Below, one piece after another: positions 34,179 to 42,594 of a stretch of 64,000 nucleotides of DNA (positions within the stretch are counted from its first letter, which is position 1; each line of letters starts with the position of its first letter). The notes under the pieces were generated by a model, which was not told the DNA's origin, did no database searches, and was given only the letters and a program-made list of their open reading frames with translations. A program made the translations under genes and the position numbers. The stretch is from CBDDLD01 sp965230605 (GTDB lineage: Bacteria > Bacteroidota > Bacteroidia > Flavobacteriales > Flavobacteriaceae), in NCBI GenBank assembly GCA_965230605.1, contig CBDDLD010000004.1, positions 2,790,001-2,854,000 on the forward strand. The letters run 5' to 3'.

Positions 34179-36116
34179 TTAATTAATAATTTGTATATCA
34201 TCATAATAGTAGGTACTTCCATCTCCCGGTAAGCCCGGTACAAATTCAAAGAACACCACCACCCTGACAAAACTTGCCGAGGTATCCATACCACTAAAAT
34301 CCCATTCCAATTCTTCCCATTCATTCTCTGTGGTTGTATTAGCGTCTAATTCTATACCAACTGAGTTATCAATATTCTCTAGTCGTACTCTAATAGGTAT
34401 CCCGGTTTTAGGGGAGAGTACTTTCATTCTTAGTTTTTGAGATGTGGAAAAGTCTATTGGTACGTCAAGATTAACAAAGGTTCCTGCAAAGAACTCTGCA
34501 CCATTAGTCTTAGTTGATCGCATTACTGTTGATGTTGGATTAATGCCTGCAGGCGTTGGATTAGCTTCAATGGCTGAGTCGGCTCCTGCGAACCCTAGGA
34601 AGTCATATGTGACCATTGTAGACTCAAATCCTAAAGGCAACTCTGCTTGTGTTGCAGCTGAATCATCTACATTAGGAGACGGATCAATAACTTCTTTGTA
34701 ATAATAAATATTATCTACATAGATCTCAGAGATTGTAGCATCTGAAACAAAGAAAATAAGTCCTAATGCGTCTCTGGCGCTTAAGCCATTAAATTCTCCA
34801 AGTGGAATATCTAAACTAATCCATTGGTTAGATGATAGCTGGGAACTGTTATAAGTCACAGAACCAGATATTTCGTTTGATGTTTGCACACCGTTTAACA
34901 ACTCTAATCTTAAGAAATCTCCCGGATCAATGTTTTCCCTAATATTGATATCTACATGGAAGTGCGTCATACCTGTAGCATCAACAGGAGACACGTTAAG
35001 GAATGTACCAACACCTACGAAATTTAATTGTGTGTAATTGATGATGCCATCACCATTAATGTTTATATCTGCTCCACCAGGCCCTGTTCCTCCGAGAGTG
35101 GTTTGGAAAGGTGCGAAAAATCCGTTGTAGTAGTCTACAGGAACATTGGTGTAGGCGTCACTAAAAATAGAAATTACATTTTCCGGAGCTTCATCCGGAA
35201 TTGGAGCACCTTCAAATTCACCTAGAGATTCTATCATTAAAGACCCCTGAGCATCTACACCATCAATACTAGCGGTAATGACAGTAGTGCCAGAACCTAC
35301 TATGGTTACAAGCCCTGTTTCATCTACTGTAGCTACGCCGGTATTAGACGATTCAAAATCAAAATAAGCTGCTGCTGCAATAACTGTAACATCGCCATTT
35401 GCGGTATTAAATGTTTGGCTTAATCCTGTAATTGGTATGGTAGCTCCATTAAAGCTTTGAGTTACTTCATCATTGCCATTCAAAATTCTAGGTCTTGGTT
35501 GAGCCACAGTACCTAGTGTTTCAAACTTTACTTCATCCATCCAAAATGTATATCCAAATCCATTTGTCTCTTGTGTTCCTGCAGAATAGCGAAGCACTCC
35601 ACGCTCTTGAATGAGTTTAGATGCATCCGGAATAGGAATCACATATTTTGCCCAAGCGGTACCAATGCTAACATTAGTTCTGGTGGCAACAAACTTATTT
35701 TCAATAAAGTCTTCTCCAAATCCAATTTCGCCAATATTTACTCCTTGAGATGCCTTAGCCCAAAATGTTAATGCATCGTATTCACTTAAATCTCTACCGG
35801 CACCATCAATTCTAAATATGGCTCCTGCAAAATTCCCTTCAGGATCATCGGCATTTGGAACATCAAAACGCATTGAAGAAGAGCCTTCAAAGCTTACTTC
35901 ATCGTCTACAGACCATGCTGTTGCTTTAGAGCCAGCATATGGAAAGTAGAAATCACTACCTAATCCTATAGGAGAGTCTGTAAAAACTTCTGCTGTATTC
36001 GGAAATGTAGATAATATAGCGTCATCTGATAAATCCCTTTCACAACTAGTCGTTGTTGCATAAACTAGTCCTAATAATAGAACAATTCTTGCGTATGTAT
36101 ATTTTCTTGTTTTCAT
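34179..36116 (-). CDS. Multi-module glycan-binding lipoprotein
   Basis: The 645-aa lipoprotein has the lipid cysteine at C25 (ATTTSC), followed by ERDLSDD, acidic residues typical of surface export. Modules: an N-terminal beta-sandwich (about 40-200) with a CBM-like look, a bacterial Ig-like Big_2 domain (about 210-295, containing SSNTGVATVDETGLVTIVGSG), then two beta-sandwiches (about 310-470 and 490-645) that match, in swapped order, those of the secreted 548-aa protein of the same locus. No catalytic motif is seen. It takes the place that a SusE/SusF-like surface glycan-binding protein has in other PULs. It starts 7 bp after the stop of the barrel-fused glycosidase gene. Confidence 0.87.
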   Translation of the reverse strand: MKTRKYTYARIVLLLGLVYATTTSCERDLSDDAILSTFPNTAEVFTDSPIGLGSDFYFPYAGSKATAWSVDDEVSFEGSSSMRFDVPNADDPEGNFAGAIFRIDGAGRDLSEYDALTFWAKASQGVNIGEIGFGEDFIENKFVATRTNVSIGTAWAKYVIPIPDASKLIQERGVLRYSAGTQETNGFGYTFWMDEVKFETLGTVAQPRPRILNGNDEVTQSFNGATIPITGLSQTFNTANGDVTVIAAAAYFDFESSNTGVATVDETGLVTIVGSGTTVITASIDGVDAQGSLMIESLGEFEGAPIPDEAPENVISIFSDAYTNVPVDYYNGFFAPFQTTLGGTGPGGADININGDGIINYTQLNFVGVGTFLNVSPVDATGMTHFHVDINIRENIDPGDFLRLELLNGVQTSNEISGSVTYNSSQLSSNQWISLDIPLGEFNGLSARDALGLIFFVSDATISEIYVDNIYYYKEVIDPSPNVDDSAATQAELPLGFESTMVTYDFLGFAGADSAIEANPTPAGINPTSTVMRSTKTNGAEFFAGTFVNLDVPIDFSTSQKLRMKVLSPKTGIPIRVRLENIDNSVGIELDANTTTENEWEELEWDFSGMDTSASFVRVVVFFEFVPGLPGDGSTYYYDDIQIIN

Positions 36117-36123
36117 CGCTTTT

Positions 36124-39100
36124 TTATTTTCCTAAGTTAATATGCATGTATGTTCTTATTTCCCATTCATTACCGTTATCAAAACCAACAGTGCTTATTG
36201 GCGGTTCTCCAAACGGAGGGGCTTGATTAGGTAAATATCTAGGAGAATTTTCATTTAGAGAGCGCCATGTTCCTCTAATTCCTATTCGAGTATCCGGTAA
36301 TATGAACCAATCGGGTTTACCTAAAGATGTTGAAACATCTAACATCAATTGTAGTGGGAATGTTAAGTTGAAATCTCTATGATAATCGAAAGGTCCCCAA
36401 TCATTAGCTTTAACATGAGCTTGGAATTTCATTTTCTTATATATTGTTCTAATGTCAGCTCCAAATCGTTTGATTAATCTAGGATCGCTACCATTAGCTT
36501 GCCCATTTCCATAATAAAAATTACCTATTATGCCTAGCTCCGGACTTAGTTTAGATACCATTCTTGAACTAATTTCCCATAAGTCCTCTGCTGGAGCTGA
36601 ATTAGGGAATGCAAAGAATGTACGATCTGCTTGGAATCCGATATGTGCATCTTGTGCAGTTGGATGGTGACGGTAGACAAATCCTAGATTCATTGCAAAC
36701 TTTGCATCTTCGGCTCTGTCATTATTCCATTCATAGAACCAAGACCCTGGTGTAGGATCGTAGGTAATTAGTATCTCACCTGCAGTAGTCTCTCTATTGC
36801 CTCTTACCGCAAATGGGTCATCTATAATATTTCTTAATCTTCCAGGAGCACTAACATCATTAGGTATAGGGTCTACCAAAGGCTTTTGCCATAAGAAGTT
36901 AGGTGCTATTTGAACTTTTCCTGTTGTATAGGTAAATCCTGTTAAGAAATTAGACTGGTTTCCGCTTCCGGTATCTCTCAGTTTCCAACCTGTAAATGTT
37001 TGTGTAGCATCGGCACCACCATTTGCAACTAACCCCATGATGGCTCCTTGAGCATAAAAATTAAATTTCCCACCTTCATAAGTCAATTTAAATTTACCTC
37101 CCCAGTTATCACTAGATTTAACAATATCATTAAATACAGTGTAGTTTCCTGAAGAACCTGTAACATCCTGATAGGTACTTCCGTTAAGAGGGTTACCTGA
37201 CCAAATACCTCCTACGGCTATTCCAAATTTTCCAAAATCTCGTTCCAGAGCAAGTGTTGCTCTCTCGGTTGGCCATGGTGGAATTACACCACTTCGTAAT
37301 TGATTTGCGTCTAATACTCTTCGTCCGCTATTATCAAAAGTTAAATCCGTATCGAAATCTCTGTGATAGATCGCAGTAACATCCCAGTGCTTAATTGTTT
37401 TTCTATATTTAAACAACATCGTCGGATTTGCACCCCACCATAATTGTGGTCCAAAAGCGACTTTTAATCCATCTATGCTTCGTTTTCCATCGATTTCGAA
37501 CCCTAAAATTTCACCATTGTAGATATCTAGGTTAGGCCCATAATTTGCTTCCGGATATAATCCGAAGAAATCTCCTTCATAACCCCAATGATAATGGCCT
37601 GTTCTGTAAAATCCTCTTAAGTCGAAATCTTTAGCCTTCCATTCAAACTCTGCTTGGTAGACTTGAACTCTATTTGGATCATTTAGCACCGCTTCTCCTT
37701 CTGGTGTATCTACTGTGATTTGACGTCCTCTATTTTCATAAAAAATCTCATTAATTGGATTCTCTGCCACATTACCAAGAATATTGAAGTTCACACTAGC
37801 ACGCATATTAGGCGCCGGATTCCCTTCTATACCAACGAAGTAAGATTCCATATGATCAAATCCTAGTTGATTAGGAAACGTGTTATCTGTTGGATCATCA
37901 GAATCTGGAGTCGTAATTAGGCTTCCTCCTGTATTGAAGGTTGTAAACTCAGCTCTAAGTTGACTAATTCTAACTTTACTGGTTTCATTACCTCCTAAAG
38001 CTGCCTTATCACCTCTTGCTCTAAGTACAGCATCCATAAGTTGAATATTATCAAAGTAGTTGGTAACAAAATCTAATGTCACACCATCTCCATAAGGATC
38101 TAATTGGTGTGCTTCTTTAAGTGCGTAATAAGCTGCACGTGGATACAAGGTATATAAACCTCTAGCGTTTGTTGGTCCTTTGGCGCATATACCAAACCAC
38201 TCCTCATTCATATTATTCTCACCAGGAGCTAAGTCTATTGGATAACCTCCGTTAGCCCATGATGCATTATTATCGTGAACATCTAGGTTTTCAGTCTGGC
38301 CAAATTTCCACCAACCATCACTAAACTGGAATGTGAACCCACCAATAGAGTTTCCTGCCTTACCTAAACCAGCGGCATTTTCATAGATTTCCTTCCAGTT
38401 ACCCACCATATAATATGCTTGCGACTTTTGGTCTTCCGCATTTTCAATAGCATTGAATGCATCTGCACCAAACTCGGTGAACATGATTGGCATATTCAAT
38501 TCATTTTTAACACGTTCAAAGGCATCTCCAAAAGATACCCCTCTATACATATTTACACCATATATATCTACATCTTTACATTCTTCAGCAATTATTTCAG
38601 CAAATAATAGGTCTCCATTACATATAGATACTGGATGTGATGAATCTATTGACTTCATTTTCACAGCGGCGTCATTCATAAGCTTGTACATAGGTCTACC
38701 TCTGCTTTCGCCTATAAACTTTTTTTCCTCTTCATCATCCGGAAAATCCTCAGTTTCTGCACCAGCCCAGAAGAGCCCATAATTATTCTCGTTACCAAGC
38801 AAGTATAGAAGTAACCCTGGAGTTCCTTTATATTCTTCTACCATTTGAGTGACTTCAGACATCAATAATTCTTGTGTAGCTGAATCTCTATAATCTGTGA
38901 CAGGTGTCCAAACACCATTTATTGTAAGTCCATAGCGTCCAAAAGAATGATTCAGCATGGTATAGATACCGTAATTCTCATAGATATACTGAATCCATTT
39001 AGGTTGAATACCTGTGTAGACACGAATGGTATTGACTCCCATGTTTTTGAGTAAGCCCATTTCTGCATCTAATGCTGCTTTAATTAAATCATCTGACTGA

Positions 39101-39291
39101 TTCCAAAGACTGTATGAATAGTTGGTACCAATTGGGAAGTAATCCCAGTTCATCCCGTTAATCATAAAATCTTCGCCATTGACTACCAGTTTCATTCCTT
39201 CACTATTCTTCGTAACAGAAACTTGGTCTGCCTGAGGGAATACAAATGCAACACTCAGAAGAAAACATAGTGTCATTAGGTTATTTCTCAT
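36124..39291 (-). CDS. TIM-barrel glycosidase fused to an outer-membrane beta-barrel
   Basis: The 1055-aa protein has a signal peptide (about 1-20). Residues about 30-400 are a GH2-C/GH5-like (clan A) TIM barrel with candidate acid/base E168 in LLGNENNYG and nucleophile E273 in MFTEFGADAF. From about 410 to the end the sequence alternates hydrophobic and polar residues in aromatic-rich strands separated by turns (VAFGPQLWWGANPTMLFKY, LALERDFGKFGIAVGGIW and similar), as in an outer-membrane beta-barrel of perhaps 16-18 strands. The chain ends YMHINLGK, lacking the usual terminal aromatic. It is the first gene of the GH16 operon, with a 262-bp regulatory leader. Substrate and channel function are inferences from context. 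Confidence 0.8.
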   Translation of the reverse strand: MRNNLMTLCFLLSVAFVFPQADQVSVTKNSEGMKLVVNGEDFMINGMNWDYFPIGTNYSYSLWNQSDDLIKAALDAEMGLLKNMGVNTIRVYTGIQPKWIQYIYENYGIYTMLNHSFGRYGLTINGVWTPVTDYRDSATQELLMSEVTQMVEEYKGTPGLLLYLLGNENNYGLFWAGAETEDFPDDEEEKKFIGESRGRPMYKLMNDAAVKMKSIDSSHPVSICNGDLLFAEIIAEECKDVDIYGVNMYRGVSFGDAFERVKNELNMPIMFTEFGADAFNAIENAEDQKSQAYYMVGNWKEIYENAAGLGKAGNSIGGFTFQFSDGWWKFGQTENLDVHDNNASWANGGYPIDLAPGENNMNEEWFGICAKGPTNARGLYTLYPRAAYYALKEAHQLDPYGDGVTLDFVTNYFDNIQLMDAVLRARGDKAALGGNETSKVRISQLRAEFTTFNTGGSLITTPDSDDPTDNTFPNQLGFDHMESYFVGIEGNPAPNMRASVNFNILGNVAENPINEIFYENRGRQITVDTPEGEAVLNDPNRVQVYQAEFEWKAKDFDLRGFYRTGHYHWGYEGDFFGLYPEANYGPNLDIYNGEILGFEIDGKRSIDGLKVAFGPQLWWGANPTMLFKYRKTIKHWDVTAIYHRDFDTDLTFDNSGRRVLDANQLRSGVIPPWPTERATLALERDFGKFGIAVGGIWSGNPLNGSTYQDVTGSSGNYTVFNDIVKSSDNWGGKFKLTYEGGKFNFYAQGAIMGLVANGGADATQTFTGWKLRDTGSGNQSNFLTGFTYTTGKVQIAPNFLWQKPLVDPIPNDVSAPGRLRNIIDDPFAVRGNRETTAGEILITYDPTPGSWFYEWNNDRAEDAKFAMNLGFVYRHHPTAQDAHIGFQADRTFFAFPNSAPAEDLWEISSRMVSKLSPELGIIGNFYYGNGQANGSDPRLIKRFGADIRTIYKKMKFQAHVKANDWGPFDYHRDFNLTFPLQLMLDVSTSLGKPDWFILPDTRIGIRGTWRSLNENSPRYLPNQAPPFGEPPISTVGFDNGNEWEIRTYMHINLGK

Positions 39292-39383
39292 ATTGTAGTT
39301 TTTTTGATTTTAGCTTAATTAAATATTAAGAGCTATCGGTTTGATGTAAATTTAATGTTACGTAATGAGAATTTTTAAAAATA

Positions 39384-39403
39384 AACCTCAACAAAAAACA
39401 TAC
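39384..39403 (-). promoter_or_regulatory. Promoter-proximal element, second copy
   Basis: AACCTCAACAAAAAACATAC lies 93 bp before the ATG at 39291. It matches the element at 24397-24416 at 18 of 20 positions and at nearly the same distance from the start codon. Confidence 0.5.
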
Positions 39404-39404
39404 A

Positions 39405-39432
39405 TCGCAAAAAAAACATGTGTTTTTTACGA
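39405..39432. promoter_or_regulatory. Long imperfect palindrome (12 of 14 pairs)
   Basis: The half-sites TCGCAAAAAAAACA and TGTGTTTTTTACGA are centred on ACATGT. Its right half (TGTTTTTTACGA) recurs alone at 24373-24384 in the other PUL promoter. It is a possible dimeric regulator site, though A/T richness weakens the case. Confidence 0.35.
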
Positions 39433-39510
39433 TATTGACAATACTAACCCTTTAATAATAAGTACTTAATATAAGTTAATATATCATGAGAAAAACAGTA
39501 AAAATGGGCT

Positions 39511-39537
39511 ATGTTGTGGTTTTGTATAGGTGTTTTA
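39511..39537. promoter_or_regulatory. Distal PUL motif, copy 2 (GTTGTGGT-N8-GGTGTTTTA)
   Basis: ATGTTGTGGT, 8 bp, then GGTGTTTTA, 220 bp upstream of the ATG at 39291, repeating the arrangement at 24521. A further partial repeat, TTGTTGTGTTTTATAA, follows at 39544-39559 and runs into the end of the regulator gene. Confidence 0.5.
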
Positions 39538-39553
39538 ACACCCTTGTTGTGTT

Positions 39554-42361
39554 TTATAATTCCAGAATGTAATTTGTTAAGCTCGTTTCATGCGATAAAT
39601 TCATCTTTTTTCGCAAACGATATCGTTTAACCTCAACACTCCTAATAGAGATATTTAGTAGTGGCGCTACCTCTTTAGACGATAAGTTAAGTCTTAGGTA
39701 TGCACATAGCCTGAGGTCGTTTGGGGTTAAAGAAGGGTGGATTGTTTTTATCTTTTTCAAGAAATCTTTATCTGCATTATTAAATGCTTCTTCAAACAGT
39801 TTCCAATCATCTGTATTATTCAAATTTCTGTTTATAAGCTTCACTACATCCTTTATTTCATTTACATCTCTTGTAGCTGAAAGTTGGTCCTTGATACTAT
39901 TCAACAATTCATTTCGCTTTATGAGGTTCATTGTTGCCATGCCAAGTTCTCTATTCTTATTGTCGATATCTAATTGTAGTGTTCTGTTTTTATATTGCAT
40001 TAATTGCTTCTGACTCTCTAATTGTTCTAGTTCTAATTCTCGTTCCTGTTTTTCCAGAAGTTTTTGTTTTTGTTTTTTGTAGTATCTCTTATTTAGATAG
40101 TGTACCATGAAAGCTACAGCAAGGAATAAAAGTATGTAAAGCACAATTGCAAGTGGTTTTAAATACCATGGTCTAGCAATGTTAAATTCATATATCGCAG
40201 TATTACTTGATAAAACATCTCCTACTTTAGCTCTAACTTCAAAGCTATATTCGCCATGTGGTAAATTTTCAAAAAGTGCTTCAGAACTTGCAGACCATGT
40301 ACTCCAATTGTCATATATTCCATTTAGCTTATACTGATACTGTGTTGGTGTAAGCTTATTATAATTTGCAACACTGTAAGTGAAATGTAGGCTATTATCT
40401 TTACTTGATAAGTTGCCTTCATTATCTAAAACCAATCTATTAAACTCGTGATGCAGAGAGTTGTATGCTATGGTATTGAGACTTATGTTGTGTGCAGAGT
40501 TTTTCAACCTATTCAAATCTACCGTTAGATAACCTTCTGTAGTCCCCATTAAGTAGGTGTTATCTTTTATAAAAAGAATATTTTCATATCCTGTTTTACT
40601 TTTTCTGACTTCAATTGGAATAGGTACACTAAAGACCTCTGGGGTATTTGACAGCCTTCCTGGCTCAAGGTAGCTTAGTCCATTATTAGAAAACCCCCAA
40701 AGCTTCTTTCCTTCTTCATCATTTATCAATTTTCCTGAAAGGTAATTTTCATCACTAAATATCTTGCTTAGTAGACTGTCTTTTATAAACTTTCTATTTT
40801 CTATGTCATAATGGAACACACCTTCTTTATAACTATATAATATATCGCCATTGTAATTTAAAACACTAGAGTTGATTCCTTTATCGATGTCTTCTTTAAC
40901 ATATTCCTCCACGTTGCGAAACTCACTATCGAATTTTACCCTGTACACGCCTTTATACTCATGGCTGACTAAAATTTCATTAGCCCCACAAAACTCAAAA
41001 TATCGAGAAGAAATATCGAAACCTGTGACTTTATTCCTAAAGACCCATTGATTATTTATATTCTCTATAATATTAAACCCTTTATAGTTACCCTGAATAA
41101 TTAGATTTGGCTTTTCCCTTATGGTCATGAAGGCCCACGTTCCTTTTTCATCGGTGATTTTTTTTACCGATGTTCCATCTACAATAAATGTTCCCATATC
41201 ATGACCACAGAACAACGTGTTTTTTAATAATTCTAAACTCCATACTTGACCTTCTGTGCCTTTTATAAATTCAAATTTTGAATTAGAATTTATCGGTCTG
41301 TAAAATAATCCTTGGTTGGTTCCTAAATACAAAAAGTCTTCTGTTTTCACCGAGGTATAAATTGTACCCAACACACCCTGGGTATCCTTATAAACTTTAA
41401 ATGGTGAATTAGAATTAATTACGTTTACTCCATTGTCTAGCCCTAGCCATATGTTCCCAGATGTATCTTCATTAATTGAGAGCACTGTATTATTGCTTAA
41501 TCCATAGGATTGATCAATTTCCATAACAACATTTCCATTTTTATCTAATTGTACAATACCATTAGATATTGTTCCCAGCATATACCCACCATCTCTTAAT
41601 TTTATACTACTGTAAACGCTAACTGTATTTAAAAGTGTGTTAGAGGTGATAGCCCATTTTCTTATTTCTCCACTAGACAAAATATAGAATCCATCATCTT
41701 TGGTTTGAAGTAAAATATCTTCACTACTATCAAAAATGTTTATAATCTCTTTTGTTTTGAATACCGACGCATCAGAAACGATAGTTTCACTACCATTTTC
41801 TATTTTAAAAATTCCTTGACCTACTTTCTGGTAATAGATGACGCCTTTTACTTTATAAATTTTATTAATTCTTGAATCTGAATTTATGACTCTAAACTCT
41901 TTGGATGATGTATTGAATATGTATATATTATCAAACGATTGGAATAGGATATAACCCTCTAGTTCAATAATAGCCCAGAATTCTTCATCTTCTTTGGGCT
42001 TAATGTTACTATTGTTTAAGAGTGACGTATAATTAAGTATACCATATTCATCTCTAACCCAACAGCCAAAATCCATATAACCGCCTGTGTATATTTTATC
42101 ATCAATAACCTCAACAGATCTTAGAATACTTTCATTAGGGGAGTCATACAAAAGCCAATTGGCGCCATTATATTGCAACAGCCCTTTATTATTAGCTATG
42201 TATATGACGTTCTTACTATCTTGAGATATTGCCCAATTTTGGTTTCCTGCAGTGTAATCCTGTGGTGTAATAACTTGTATCGGAGGTAATTCTTGAGCAT
42301 GTGACACATTAATGACACATAAAATGACAAATAAGAACATTCTATATACCTTCTTGGTCAT
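39554..42361 (-). CDS. SusR-like membrane-spanning transcriptional regulator
   Basis: This is a 935-aa sensor-regulator. The signal sequence (MTKKVYRMFLFVILCVINVSHAQ region) is followed by a long periplasmic propeller of Reg_prop-type repeats, a triple-tyrosine (Y_Y_Y) Ig domain near 690-760 (residues counted from the upstream TTG), one membrane helix (LAIVLYILLFLAVAFMVHYL), a Glu/Gln-rich coiled coil, and a C-terminal LuxR-type helix-turn-helix (LSSKEVAPLLNISIRSVEVK). This is the SusR layout: oligosaccharide sensing outside, DNA binding inside, no kinase. An in-frame TTG lies 33 nt upstream (42394), but ATG at 42361 fits the signal peptide better. It lies upstream of the PUL and probably activates it; a PUL-motif copy precedes the gene, suggesting autoregulation. 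Confidence 0.9.
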   Translation of the reverse strand: MTKKVYRMFLFVILCVINVSHAQELPPIQVITPQDYTAGNQNWAISQDSKNVIYIANNKGLLQYNGANWLLYDSPNESILRSVEVIDDKIYTGGYMDFGCWVRDEYGILNYTSLLNNSNIKPKEDEEFWAIIELEGYILFQSFDNIYIFNTSSKEFRVINSDSRINKIYKVKGVIYYQKVGQGIFKIENGSETIVSDASVFKTKEIINIFDSSEDILLQTKDDGFYILSSGEIRKWAITSNTLLNTVSVYSSIKLRDGGYMLGTISNGIVQLDKNGNVVMEIDQSYGLSNNTVLSINEDTSGNIWLGLDNGVNVINSNSPFKVYKDTQGVLGTIYTSVKTEDFLYLGTNQGLFYRPINSNSKFEFIKGTEGQVWSLELLKNTLFCGHDMGTFIVDGTSVKKITDEKGTWAFMTIREKPNLIIQGNYKGFNIIENINNQWVFRNKVTGFDISSRYFEFCGANEILVSHEYKGVYRVKFDSEFRNVEEYVKEDIDKGINSSVLNYNGDILYSYKEGVFHYDIENRKFIKDSLLSKIFSDENYLSGKLINDEEGKKLWGFSNNGLSYLEPGRLSNTPEVFSVPIPIEVRKSKTGYENILFIKDNTYLMGTTEGYLTVDLNRLKNSAHNISLNTIAYNSLHHEFNRLVLDNEGNLSSKDNSLHFTYSVANYNKLTPTQYQYKLNGIYDNWSTWSASSEALFENLPHGEYSFEVRAKVGDVLSSNTAIYEFNIARPWYLKPLAIVLYILLFLAVAFMVHYLNKRYYKKQKQKLLEKQERELELEQLESQKQLMQYKNRTLQLDIDNKNRELGMATMNLIKRNELLNSIKDQLSATRDVNEIKDVVKLINRNLNNTDDWKLFEEAFNNADKDFLKKIKTIHPSLTPNDLRLCAYLRLNLSSKEVAPLLNISIRSVEVKRYRLRKKMNLSHETSLTNYILEL

Positions 42362-42402
42362 AACTAGTCTTAGGTTATTAAGGGAGTAATGCAATTGTTA
42401 GC

Positions 42403-42429
42403 TTGTTGTGGTACTAATATAGTGAAAAT
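42403..42429. promoter_or_regulatory. Distal PUL motif, copy 3 (upstream of the SusR-like gene)
   Basis: TTGTTGTGGT, 8 bp, then AGTGAAAAT. The first half shares TGTTGTGGT with the copies at 24521 and 39511 in the same orientation; the second half is diverged. It lies 42 bp before the regulator ATG at 42361. Confidence 0.4.
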
Positions 42430-42594
42430 ATAGAAGAATTAAGGCTTTCGGCTATTTTTAAACATATACTGTATAGGTAGAGCACCAATTAAATAGCATC
42501 CTATTCAAAATATTTATCGCTTACAATATTTGTTTTGTAGTGTAATCTTTGTACTTTAATTTTAATCTTTCCATCAATCAAATCAATTTTTACA

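Noticed and set aside
33307..39291. SusC/SusD pair hidden in the PUL
   Set aside because: The 645-aa lipoprotein has beta-sandwich modules, not the helical TPR fold of SusD, and the 1055-aa protein has no TonB plug domain.
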